In this document: positions 35,521 through 46,811 of the stretch, piece by piece
Numbering within the stretch: position 1 is the stretch's first letter
How the letters are laid out: the number at the start of each line of letters is the position of its first letter
Assembly (NCBI RefSeq): GCF_001638985.1
Contig: NW_017265138.1
Span: forward strand, 2,495,882-2,559,881
Reading direction: 5' to 3'
Length of the DNA: 64,000 nucleotides
Origin: Phycomyces blakesleeanus NRRL 1555(-)
Taxonomy: Eukaryota > Mucoromycota > Mucoromycetes > Mucorales > Phycomycetaceae
Position numbers and translations under genes: made by a program
Notes under the pieces: model-generated
Seen by the model: only the letters and a program-made list of their open reading frames with translations
Database searches by the model: none
Told to the model about the DNA's origin: nothing

Positions 35521-38500
35521 ATGGCCGGTGGTTTACCTAATCCCGTACCTGACGCTCAATTCTCTCCAGCATCAACTTCGAATTCCTCTGCGATATCAGT
35601 GTCATCCCAGACACCATTAAACACAAAGGATTCAATGGCAACTTCTCCGACAAGGGAATCTCATGTGGACAAGTCCATCGATGCCACACCAGAAAAGTCT
35701 TCAGAAGACAACGGCAACACAACCTACTTCTTGCTTGATATTTCAGAGCCAAGTCAGGAAGAAAACCTAAATAACCAAAGCGAGCCCGAAAGTGTATCTC
35801 GACGTATAAGCCGCAGAAGCTCCGATTCATCCAGCTCTAGTGTGTCAGCCCAGGTTGTCATCGACCACGGAGGTTCGCTGCCACGGCGGCTAGAGAAAAG
35901 CAGAGCTGCTAGGCTATTGCGCACAGGCGATGACGAATCCGAAAGCGACTACAACTACAGCTATGTACCTGTCAGGAACATTCCTGAAACCGAAGCTCTG
36001 TCGGGCCAACACCGACGCCGTAGAAGCACACAGATGCATTTGAACCAATCGTTTGATAACGCACATGACGATGTTGAAGAAGGCAGCAGATCTGCTGTAG
36101 AAACTCCATCTGGATCAGAAAAAGAGGACGAAGACGAAGACGACGACGAAAACGGAGATTATCGGAACCACAGCCACAGCCACCAACACCACCGTCATCG
36201 ACGCAACCATCGTAGAAGACAACGAGACCCAAAGGATAGACATGCTAGACGAGACAGGAAAGGCAAAGGTGTGACGGTCTATACAGATGAACAGGAAGAT
36301 CTGATGGACGAAATGCCTAGCTGGGATCAGGAAAGAATGCGACAACAGAGCAACGGAAACTACCAGCCCAGTGATGATGATATCCCACACGATCATGTCC
36401 GGTACAGAGATAGATCGATGCGCAGAAGAACAAAGCGCAAAGTTCAGGGACTATTGCAGACCGATCTTCACACACATTCATGGAGTAGAAGAGAAAGCTT
36501 TCAATCTAACCGTGATCCAGGTCTATCAAGCGATACCGCCTTGAGGTCCGTGAAAATAATAACAACAATAACAATAATAATAAAAAAACATATATATGAA
36601 AGATTTGGATATTGTGTGCGAATATGTGTATAGATATAGATATGAATATGAATATAAATATATATCTTTTTTGTAGGAAATTGCTTTACATTGCACATCA
36701 AATAATCGATGAAAAGAGAAGCCGGATATCAAGAACTGCTGGTAAGAAGCCTGTCTGTCGTTTAATAAACTATTGCAATTACTATTAAAATTACTGTCAT
36801 TAGTTATCATTCTAAGTTAATAATAAAGTGTCTATATTCAGATATCTGGGCTTGGTTGATTCGACCAGAGATGATCATGTCTATCTTTACTGCTATTTCA
36901 CTCCTGACATTTTACATTGCTGGGCGTATTAAGGGCGATCCTTACCAATATCGCGTTACAGGAGCATTGGTAGAAGCGATCTTGATTATAGTAATGTCAG
37001 TGTGGAATTGGTATATCTGTCATCGAGAACAGCATCTCACCGACTGTGAAATGACTGATCGCGCAGCAACAATTATATCAGCCTTGGAAAGAAGCGGAAT
37101 GAACATGGTCCAGGTAAACCTTTATTTTATTGAAACATGCTTTGAAAAAATAAAATAGAATAATAAAAAAATAAAATAAACCAATTCTACTTTTTTTTTT
37201 ACTATTAAAGGATACAAAAATCCCTTTTATTCCCTCAATGTCTGTTGCAAAGGTAGTTCGAGATGGTGTGGTACGAACATTTCCCGTAAACCTCTTGGTA
37301 GAAGGCGATGTTGTGGAAATGCTTTACGGAGACGTTGCGCCTGGTCGGATGAAGTACATCCACAAATCTTCTCATACACAAGACAACCCAGACTATGATA
37401 ACTCGAACGCAAATAAAACCACAGAGGGTCCAAAAGAACAAGCAGCAGCAGCAGCAGCAGCAACGGCAACAAACACAACCGCAACCACAACGACTAGCTT
37501 TGATCTTCAGACAAGAGAATATTACCTTGCCCAAGACCAGACATTCAAACCATCGTTTTTTGGAATCCCTCCTCCGGCTGGATTGATGGAAGAGTATCTA
37601 CGTGCCCGAGGTCGTCATCAATTCTTACTCTTGGAAACCCCTTTGGAGAAAAATATGCGGGCAGCCTTGGCACAAGAGCGGCCGCAGACAGTCATTGCCA
37701 ACGAAGCACGGAAACTGATGCGTGTATTTTACCATTACATCATCTGGATCGTCTTTTGCGCTTCAATTGTCGTCAATCTCTTGCGCTTCGGCCTTCGAGA
37801 CCGGCTATTAGATGATTTCCCAGCTGACCAGGTGGCCGAACTGATCCTCGTCCTTCCATTCTACACCATCCTCCCTCTTCTACCCCTCTGCTTGCCATCA
37901 CTCTGGATGGTTGCCCGTAGCTTTGGAAATGCTCAGCTACTGATCTTGTTTGAAGCCCTCCAGATTTCAAAAACAGAATACGAAGATGATAGTGAAGTAG
38001 ATGAATTTGACGCTGAAGCACCCCCACCTACAAAGGATGTCGAGTTGAGTCCTAGTAAGATTATTCTAATACCGAAATAACAAAAAAAAATAACAATAGA
38101 AATAAGAGTAGTAATAATATAGGAAAAAGTGTCTCATATTTGAATCATTAGATGCCGTCTGGGACAGGTTTTGTTCTTTGCTGACAAAATGGGATCGCCT
38201 TTCTCTCACAAGATCTACCAACCTGCTTGAATCTCTTGGAAGTATAACGGTGATCTGCTGTCTTGATAGAGAAGGCACAATAGCAAACGTATGTCACTAA
38301 TCCAACTACTATAGCTAGATTAATGGGTATATATATTAAGTGAAATAAGACAAAAAAAAACAAAGAAGTTATAATTGCTTATTTATGTATATATTTCTCC
38401 TTTCAAAAAATTGCATACACTATTATTGTACTGAAGCCTTTTCCTACCGTGGAACAAATAATGTTTCCGAATTCTGAAGAGGATATAAGCTATTTGGATG

Positions 38501-41500
38501 TGGAAGAAGATTCAGATGAACCTTTTGGTGTTAAATTTGAAGACCAAGACTGGGAAAAGAACTTGCCGTATGTAAACTACTGATATATACACGATTGTAT
38601 TAAAAGCTGAATATTATTATATGAATTGATTTATATTAGATGCTTAAAACCACTTGGATTAAACTTTATGCTGAATACCAACTGTGGTATCATTCAAGGC
38701 AGAAAACGATCCGATTATCACCGACGGCGTTCAAAGCTTCATGTTTATGGAAAAACATCTCCAGCCAGACAATGTAAGTGGCTAACTATTTTACCGACGG
38801 CTAATCCATTAATACTGTTATTGTTATTATTATGACAATGATTATAATCATCATGTTTTTACAATTTACTAATCCAAAACCCTGTACTTTTCTAGCTTGC
38901 CTGTGTCGATTGGGAAAATGTATTGGTTTTAGAGAAGAGGCTCTTCAGTCATTTGTGTCAAGAGCCGAGATTTACACCTTTGCACCTTACCATGATATTT
39001 TGAGTACACCCCGATACAAGTACAGCCAGTACTTTTCTTTCGAAGTTCCCAATGCGCTTTCCACTGTATTTGAAGAAAAGACGACAGGTAAGAAAGCATG
39101 AGATGATGGACACTATACATATACTAATATATTACTACTGCCATTACTTTTTTTTCTACTAGAGAGTTATCAACTCCTGACAGATGGCCATCCTACTCTT
39201 GTATTGGAAAAATGCTCTGATTACTGGGACGGAAGTGCATTGCAAACCATGAGTGAAACGGTAAATTTAATGATTTATATATATATATATCTTATTTTGT
39301 TAGTTGTGTTAAAATAAGACTATTACCATACCTATCGTATTCTTTCATCTTATCTAACAATATCTTATTGCCTTCTCTTTAACACTCATAAGATGGAGAA
39401 GAAAATAAATGACTTTTTCTACAACGCAATGGTTCATGACATGCAATGCATTGCCTATGCATACCGACCTATCAACACTGCAAACGGACACCGAATTCCT
39501 TTCTTGAGCCCTTCCGATGAAGAAGATCCTGGTTGTGCATTTGTTGTCCTGCCACACAAATCACAAAGCTCTGATAGCTCAAGTAGCAGCAGCTCGGAGA
39601 GCGAATCAGAGGCTTCTTTGATATCTAAAGCCTCAGTGAGTCTTCTGGTTACCATTATTACTATTATTAGTTATATAGAAAAGAAAAGAAAAACTATCTA
39701 ATAGAATAACAATAACAATTAATTATTAGGCTGGCCCCTCACATACTTCTACAAAGCACAAACGTCGGTCATCTAAAGTTATCACTAGCTCAGGTAGCCA
39801 ATCTTCAAGTGAGGATAGTTCAAGTGATTATTCGTTTGAAGAGGATGAACCAGTGGATGAGCAAGAAGAAGAGACATTTTACAAGGAAGTTGTCAAGGGC
39901 CAGATTTTCCTTGGAATAGCAGCCATGTGCCATCAGCCAAAACAGGTAGCTATTATATATATACAAAGAAAAAAAAGCATATATATATATATATATATCT
40001 TGGTTGTATTCATACATACTTCATGATAAATAGAATGTAGTAGATTTTATCGAAGATTTGGGTCTTGCCGGTATTCGATTTGTCTATTTTTCACCTACTG
40101 CCGAAAGAGAATCAAAAGGTAGACTGACAAAGATCTTTACACAATCAATTGGCGATTACTTACACACACACACACACACACATGGTTTGTGCAGCATTTG
40201 CCGAAAGACTGGGACTTGAAACCGACTGGAACAGCTGCATCTTGCTATCCAGTCCAGATGATGAGAATTGTGGGAATGGATACTTGCAGAAACATGACAT
40301 CAAGGCACAGCTTCCCCGAGGAATCGATCAAATAAGACCCCATCTAGAAGATGTGGATGATATTCCACTCCACGTATCCTTATTTGCAGAGTGTACTCCT
40401 CGTGCAATGAAAGAAATGATTCGTATATTCCAGGAATACGGTGAAGCTGTGTGTTGTATTGGAAACGCATTAAATGTTAAAAACACAGAATCATTTGCTC
40501 TGGTATATACAAATTATACATTATATATATAAGCTTCAATTCAATGTTTGTTCTAACAGATCTAAACCTCTTGATATTTATCTTAGGCTGATTTTAGTAT
40601 CGCCATGGAACCTATGCACACAAGAGCTCAGACAAAAGGTCGTCTGTCGTTGAATGATCGACAACCTCCACTCGCCGTGGGTGCGTCTCTTGTTAGTCTT
40701 CCTTGTGGACTTTTTATGCAATATGAGACTAGTCTTTATGCAGTGACTCAGCTCATAAGAGACGCTAGAAGACTTCTTAGCTGCGTGCGAATGGTAAGTC
40801 TGGACAGGCAACTGTTGAAACCAAACAAAAAAAGAAGTACTATAGCCTAACACATAAAGTGTATATCTTACAAGAATGTCTCTAAATATCTGATTGTTTC
40901 TATCTCTGATTAATTCTTTATATATATCATATACTTTCTCTATTGGCGGTTAAAAAGGGATTTGCTTTCTATGCCGGCTCATGTATGTCTCTGACAATCA
41001 TGCAATTCCTTGCATCATGTGTGCTTTTACCTCCAATTCTGTCGGGATACCAGATTATTTGGATTATGTGGATTATACTTCCACTACTTACAATGTCTAT
41101 GCTCTTTTCACCAAAAGAAGACAATATTATGCTGCTAGTACCTGGTAAGAGAAAATATACTCTTATGTATCCAACAGAGCGAAATAATCATTGTTGTTGT
41201 TGTGTGAAACTAATGTGTGAAATTAAAGGAAAAAACATTGAGCATTTAAGAGATCTTGGTCGATTTATGGTTTACTTTGCTCTTCGGTTCACATTGACTA
41301 TCATCATGTCAATTACTATATTTGTTTTGTAAGTTATATATATACTAAAAAAACAAAATTTGAAAACATATACTACTCGTGTATTTATATATTATCTGTG
41401 TTAATGTAGGACATTGGCCTATTCGTTGAATATTACTGCTTCCGATATATTTGGTGGATTTGGTGAGCGTGGTTGGCTGCACTGGACAGCAGAAGAACAA

Positions 41501-42285
41501 TGGGCGTTATTGTATGCCCAAAACTTTATGCTTATTGTCTTGGTGTGGTATTTTGGTTAGTAAATTCATCAAATTACATTAAATTATATTATACTACACA
41601 ACACAACACTACACTACACTATATTATAGGGTAGAGCAGGGTAAGATAGGATAGACCATGATATGATGGGTTGTGCTAAGTCGTATTGTGTAGTGTAGTG
41701 TAGTGTAGTGTAGAGTATATACAATTCTTCAATATATCTTATCTTGAAGAATCTTCAATTTGTTAGCCTGGATGTCACCCTCGTTTTTGCACCGAACATC
41801 ATCACTCTTTGAATTCAATCCTTTTAGAAATAGGGTTTGGGTTGGTGCATTCTTTACAAGGTAAGAGATTTGGATTTAAATAAGGGTAGCAAAGAGAATG
41901 ACAGCCGTTAAAAACCGTTAAAAAACTCACAAGCACACCGATAATAAATAGCATTATTCTACAAATCTGCTTCTGTGCCGTGTCTTTATCCAACGGTCCG
42001 TTTGATTTGGCAAGGATCCCATGGTTTGTGTACTTTATCGGTCTAGGCTTTCCGCTTGTCCTGGTGCCTGTTCAAGAATTAGTAAAGATGCATGACAACA
42101 AAGAGTTTACCCGATTCCAAAAGAGATCCAAATTGGAATTTAGCACAAAGGTAATTATCCATTGTAGAAAAATTAATTTGTGTATGTCTGTATAATTGTA
42201 TATGATTTTGTTTTCTAACATGCATTTTACTACAATTATCATTATTGTGATCATCATTTAGCTTGGAATGCATTCGCCTCTCTAA
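35521..42285 (+). CDS. TMEM94/ERMA-like P-type-ATPase-related membrane protein
   Basis: Nineteen exons: 35521-36545, 36677-36741, 36842-37113, 37211-38054, 38152-38288, 38437-38567, 38640-38773, 38896-39087, 39163-39260, 39393-39635, 39730-39945, 40034-40118, 40195-40502, 40587-40793, 40958-41328, 41410-41555, 41767-41860, 41952-42150 and 42262-42285. All join in phase to 1596 residues. Residues 1-350 are a charged disordered tail. Two membrane segments follow (about 375-425), then an actuator-like VRDGVVRTFPVNLLVEGDVV (about 470-490) and two more membrane segments. LDREGT (Asp774) stands where P-type ATPases have DKTGT. A long cytosolic region contains AFAERLGLETDWN, AQLPRGI.QIRPHL and CTPRAMKEMI..FQEYGE, all typical of TMEM94. 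About six C-terminal membrane segments end in LGMHSPL. Human TMEM94 has been proposed as an ER magnesium carrier. The function here is inferred. The weakest splice site is the exon 1 donor (GTCCGT). Confidence 0.84.
41590..41715. repeat. Inverted microsatellite arms in TMEM94-like intron 16
   Basis: An ACACT/ACACA-type run at about 41595-41625 is the complement of a TAGTG/TGTAG run at about 41685-41714. The two could pair into a hairpin in the pre-mRNA. Both lie wholly inside the intron between exons 16 and 17. Confidence 0.7.
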
Positions 42286-42922
42286 TACATGGTTTATTAA
42301 TACTCTTTTTTTATTATTGCTATTATTTACTACAAAAACCATTATGTATACATATCCTTATCAATCTGCCTTTTTGATATTTTAATTCACTTCGTCGTCT
42401 GTTTGTTCTGAACCTTTCCTATATTTTTTTCTGGCACTTCTACCTTTTACTACGGTAGATTAATTTGATTTGATTTGACTTCTATTTCATTTCTTTCCTT
42501 ACATTTAAAAATAAATAAATAGCTTAAAAATAAAACAAAGTGCCATTGTCTTGGCTACCTGCCTGAAGTCTTATGGTTTTATGTACTAGGTCAGCTTGTA
42601 TACATCATTGGAAGTTTGTAATAATCAAATAAATGTATCTTTATTTTATTTTGTAAAGTAGATTCGATGTGTAATAATGCAGATAATTTTGAATGATAAT
42701 CATCTCCATACTAGTCCTAAGCAGAAAATGTTCAATCGACCTTTTGACCAACTAGTTCTCAAACACAATCAAGCAAATCATTACTCTAACTCACCTTAGT
42801 TTCAATAAAACTTCATATATTAATCCGGACATTCAATATTGAGATATAGTAATAAAAGAAAAATCGCAAATTCGTCTCACAAGGCTTTTTCGCACAGATC
42901 TCCCTCTGGTCGGGAAGGATAG
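42286..42922. other. 3' flank of the TMEM94-like gene
   Basis: About 640 bp of AT-rich DNA between the stop codon and the Tc1-like element. It includes AATAAA-like motifs (near 42510 and 42628). No gene is seen. Confidence 0.6.
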
Positions 42923-42924
42923 TA

Positions 42925-44265
42925 CACTGAGTGTTGAAAAATAATGCAAGAATTTATAGTCCAAAACCTCTCTAAATTTGCGCAATATTCTTCCTCTAAA
43001 TTCATATTTTGATAAAGCAATCAAAAACTAAAAGTACTAATATGACATCTACTCCCAGAACTGAAAGAAAAAAAAAACTGACAATATAACTTGCGCTATT
43101 ATTGTACACGAGAGCATTACAAATGGCACCAAGCAATGTGACATCTATAAGATGCCTAATGTTAGCCCTTATACTGTTTCAAGAGTGCTTAAACACTACA
43201 AAGAAACTGGGTCGTATGAGAGAGTCAAGAACCCAGGGAAACCAAAGAAGTTAAATGCAAGAGATAAAAGAGAGATCTTGCGTGAGATGTCAAAGGATCC
43301 AACGCAACCAATGTCTCACATCAGAAAATCCATTGCTAATTCCATATCAGCAAACACTTTAAGATATTTTCTTCACAGTCATGGCATATATTCCCGTAGA
43401 ATAATGAAGAAGCCCGATATATCTATTGAAAATTAAAAGAAACACATTGCATGAGCCAATGCTCATCTTGATTGGAGCATTGAGGATTGAGAAAATATCA
43501 TTTGGACTGATGAGAAACGATTCTAACTTTTTGGTCATGATGACTGCAAGAGAGTTCTCTGCAAGAACAATGCTGGTCTTCGTACTCCATTTATTTCTCC
43601 AACCATGAAGTTTGGAGGTGGTTCTTTCATGGTGTGAAAATGCTTCTTCAGCAAGGGTGCCAGGGCTTTAAAAATTATAACCGGACAAGAAAATGGCAAG
43701 AAGCATGTCAAAGTATTAGAAGAGGCATATCTTTCTTCTTTCTCAGCCTTCCAGCAGCAAACTGGTTGGAGTGACTTGGTATTCCAAGAAGACAACGACA
43801 AGGCACACACAAGCAATGTTGCTGTAAATTGGAAGAAGCAGCATAAGCTCAAAATTTTGGCTGACTAGCCTCCTCAAAGCCCAGATCTTAATCCCATTGA
43901 GCATCTATGGGATTATGTTAGCAAAAGAGTCTGGTCAAAAAGATACAGCTTGCACAGCCTGAGATATCTTCATGCTGCTCTTGAGAAAGAATGGAAGAAA
44001 ATTCCTCAAAAATATTCGGATAGCTTGATTTCAAGTATGTATTAAAGATACAAGGCAGTAATTGACACAAAAAGTCACCCAACAAACTATTAATAAATAT
44101 CAAGTCTAATAGCATATTCTAAAAGTATATGTAAACTAATGTATATCATTTCAATTTTAGGTGTATACTTCTTTTTCTTAATACTTTTTTTAAAATCAAA
44201 GAAGTGAATATTAAACTGAAATTTAGTCAGCTGAGAGAAAAACGCGTTTTTTTTAACACTCAATA
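42925..44265 (+). mobile_element. Tc1-like DNA transposon, full-length but dead
   Basis: A 1341-bp element flanked by TA (42923-42924 and 44266-44267). The left end reads CACTGAGTGTTGAAAAA. The right end in reverse complement reads TATTGAGTGTTAAAAAA, giving imperfect TIRs. The size and TA target are typical of Tc1/mariner. The only coding content is the disrupted transposase described separately. Confidence 0.82.
43042..44093 (+). pseudogene. Disrupted Tc1-type DD34E transposase
   Basis: The frame is recognisable from an ATG at 43042 to a stop at 44091-44093. A frameshift in a 10-A run near 43070 separates the start from the helix-turn-helix region (VSPYTVSRVLKHYKETGSY). After the frame ending at 43436, numerous in-frame stops interrupt the catalytic core. 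The core is still readable: IIWTDE (first Asp), VFQEDNDKAHTS (second Asp) and PPQSPDLNPIEHLW (final Glu), the DD34E pattern of Tc1. Many of the stops are explicable as G-to-A or C-to-T changes of Trp, Arg or Gln codons. It cannot encode a functional transposase. Confidence 0.9.
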
Positions 44266-44267
44266 TA

Positions 44268-45094
44268 TAAAGACTTAGTCAATATGTACTGATCCTCCTA
44301 TATATCCCCTCACATTCTCTTGATTACTCATTCGACCCACCCTCTTCTTGTTTTTTTTGCACTCTAGCATGATTTTCCATCTGTCTCCCTAATGTTTCCT
44401 ATTTGACTTTAGGTCGCCTTCGGCTCTGATAGAACAAAGAAGCTTTCAGATATATCCTACCTCTTTGTGAAGACATAGTTACCAAATATGCTTTATTGGC
44501 TTCTTACAATCTCTCACTTTAGAAAATACAAATGCCCTCAAAAACACAATATAAAAAATAAAACCCAAAATAAAAGCCGCAAGGTCCTCTTTTGCTTCGC
44601 GGCAATAGAGACTCACCAACTCTTTTGAGCACTGCGGTATTCGGGATTGTTTATGGGTTAGTATCTCAATAATGGGAAAAGTAGATACTGTGAGAGTGTT
44701 ATTTATTAAAGAGACAAAATAATATTGTTTATATCTGCTACTATTCAAATCCCTGTAATTCAAATCCCTGTTGTGTAATGGTTGGTTTACACTGTATGAG
44801 TGTGTAGTGTACGTGTGCCTGGTGTGTAACAGTTCCGGAGATTGTTAACTTGCCAGGTTCATTAGCAAGAAGGAACCAGTGTTTGGTTGTGGGGTCTGTT
44901 CTTCACTCAATTGTGGTGTGTATACCACAAGCACAAAGCTCCCTATAAGCAAAAGAGAATAGATATTATATTCAAGTGAAAAACAAAGATAGTCTTCATA
45001 TATTTCTAATTCTCAAATCTTTTTTGATTTCAATAACAAATTATCCTGTGACTATATAGCTATATTATACTCAAAAGCAATACACTATATTCTT
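44268..45094. other. Non-genic DNA between the Tc1 element and the repeat-array edge
   Basis: No family-like ORF is present. The minus-strand frame at 44479-44763 has no recognisable domain. A short direct repeat ATTCAAATCCCTGT occurs twice in tandem near 44744-44772. No tRNA fold was found. Confidence 0.5.
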
Positions 45095-45520
45095 TTACAC
45101 TTAGAGTGTCATACATTGCCATTCTCAGAATGGGATTTGAACTTTCGCACATATATACTATTCATACCATCATACTTCCGATACCTTCTTCGATGCGAAT
45201 GAACCCATCGCATTCTGTCACATATAACTTTCAGAGCTCTCGACTTTTAATACATCTGTATGTGACTGATTCTAAACCAGGCGGACACCACCGAGCACAA
45301 CAGCCCACTATAGAAATCATTTTTTTTTCTATCAGTGTACACCATGAATGTCAAAACTCTGTCAGACGGACCACATACATGGCCACCTACAAATAACAAC
45401 TTTCTCTAATGCAATACTCACTTTTCACTATATAAAAAAATATACTACTAGTAAAGCTTTATACTTTCAAATAAAAATAAAATAGAATCGCAGTCTTGTT
45501 CTTATATATTATATTTGGAT
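45095..45520 (+). repeat. Diverged fragment of the 4.19-kb repeat unit at the array edge
   Basis: The segment aligns in order with 50730-51195 of unit 1. Shared words include CCATTCTCAGA, TATTCATACCA, ACCTTCTTCGAT, ATGAATGTCAAAACTCTGTC and the ATATAAAAAA-TAC-ACTACTA run. It has many substitutions and lacks the 13-bp VNTR. It is therefore an old, decayed copy, unlike the near-identical units of the main array. Confidence 0.75.
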
Positions 45521-45814
45521 TATATTATTTTATTTCATATACTCATAATAATAAATTGAATTTTAATTTTACACCAATAATTTTTAGAAAGAATATATCT
45601 ATAATTCTCTTTCTTTTTGCTTTATTTTTCTGTTTGTGCCTGTGCTCATATTTGTTTTGATTGTTTTCTGATAGGTATATCTTCCTTGTATAAGCTTTGT
45701 AAAATATATTATACTAAAACTTATATTAAATACAATGAATGGGTTATAAAATAATATAAAAAAGTAACAAATAGTGTACACAGTAGAATTTAATACTAAA
45801 GATATATATTATTT

Positions 45815-46330
45815 ATTAGTCAACCAATAAATAATGAGTATGCACAATGAGCAAAACACATATAGTTTAACAAATAAGTAATGAGTATATACGATTATTA
45901 ACTACATTAAACTCTTGGATGCAAACCAAAGTAAACTAGTACGATTACTAAGTTATGTATTTTTAGTCAAACAATAAATAATACATATTCATCATTATCA
46001 AGAACTATATATCTTTGCAAACCAGTAAAGCATGTGGATTCACTATGAGTAAGAAATATTTTATTGGTTAAAAGACTAGTAGATATGCAAGATTAAGCAG
46101 AGCTATATTCTCAGTTAACCAATAGAGAGTAAATATTCATATTCATAAGACATACGTCTTTAGTCAACCAATAAATAGTATATGTATATCATTATTAAGA
46201 ACTGTATTTTTTGCTAACCAATAAAGAATGCAGTCTCAAGATTTGTAAAGTTGTTTTGCAGCTAAACCAAAAAAGATGTATATGCAGGATGAATAAGAAC
46301 TACAATTTCAGTTAACCAATAAAAACCGAA
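45815..46330 (+). repeat. Degenerate ~50-bp tandem sub-repeats with AACCAATAAA core
   Basis: A core close to (A/T)AACCAATAAA(T/G)A recurs about every 41-60 bp (for example near 45822, 45868, 45967, 46018, 46117, 46158, 46213, 46264 and 46314), with AT-rich spacers often containing ATTAAGAACT. The last core lies inside the first full repeat unit, so the sub-repeats grade into the array. Confidence 0.7.
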
Positions 46331-46811
46331 TATGTTATATCAGCAATATGGTCCTGTCCGGATCGGCCGCCTATTGAGCTCGATCTGGACTGAAGGGATA
46401 TTTCCAACAATCTTGGGCCGTCGGAATCCAGAAGATAATAATATCGTAAAAACATATATGCTAGTAATAATAGTTTTGCTTTCTTATAAATATATAGCTT
46501 GTATCATACCTCTCTCAAATAATTCCAAAATTGTTCATATATCCTGTCTCCTCAAGATTCTAATTAAAATTAGATTGGGTTTAATCTATAGATAATAATA
46601 CAAGATATATTGGAATATACTTCTATAGCCGATTTTTATTCCACGGTATATATTTACAAATCATTCACAATCGCATTGTTATTTATATTTTTGTTAATAC
46701 TTTTAATGTATGATAGAAGCTATATATAATAATATAATTTAAACTATGTTTTCTAGTATGTTTCATAAATAACACACTATCCAGATCCATACACATTCTT
46801 CTATAATTATA

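Noticed and set aside
44772..45000. Possible solo LTR starting TGTTGTGTAATGG
   Set aside because: No matching CA-type end and no target-site duplication was found.
45125..45150. Possible tRNA B-box on the minus strand (GTTCAAATCCC)
   Set aside because: No matching T-stem, anticodon arm or acceptor stem could be folded around it.
46332..46595. 87-codon ORF repeated at 46332, 53385, 57580 and 61759
   Set aside because: It is copied with the tandem unit. Differences between copies are amino-acid-changing, the composition is Ile/Leu/Tyr-rich and no domain is visible. Treated as chance.
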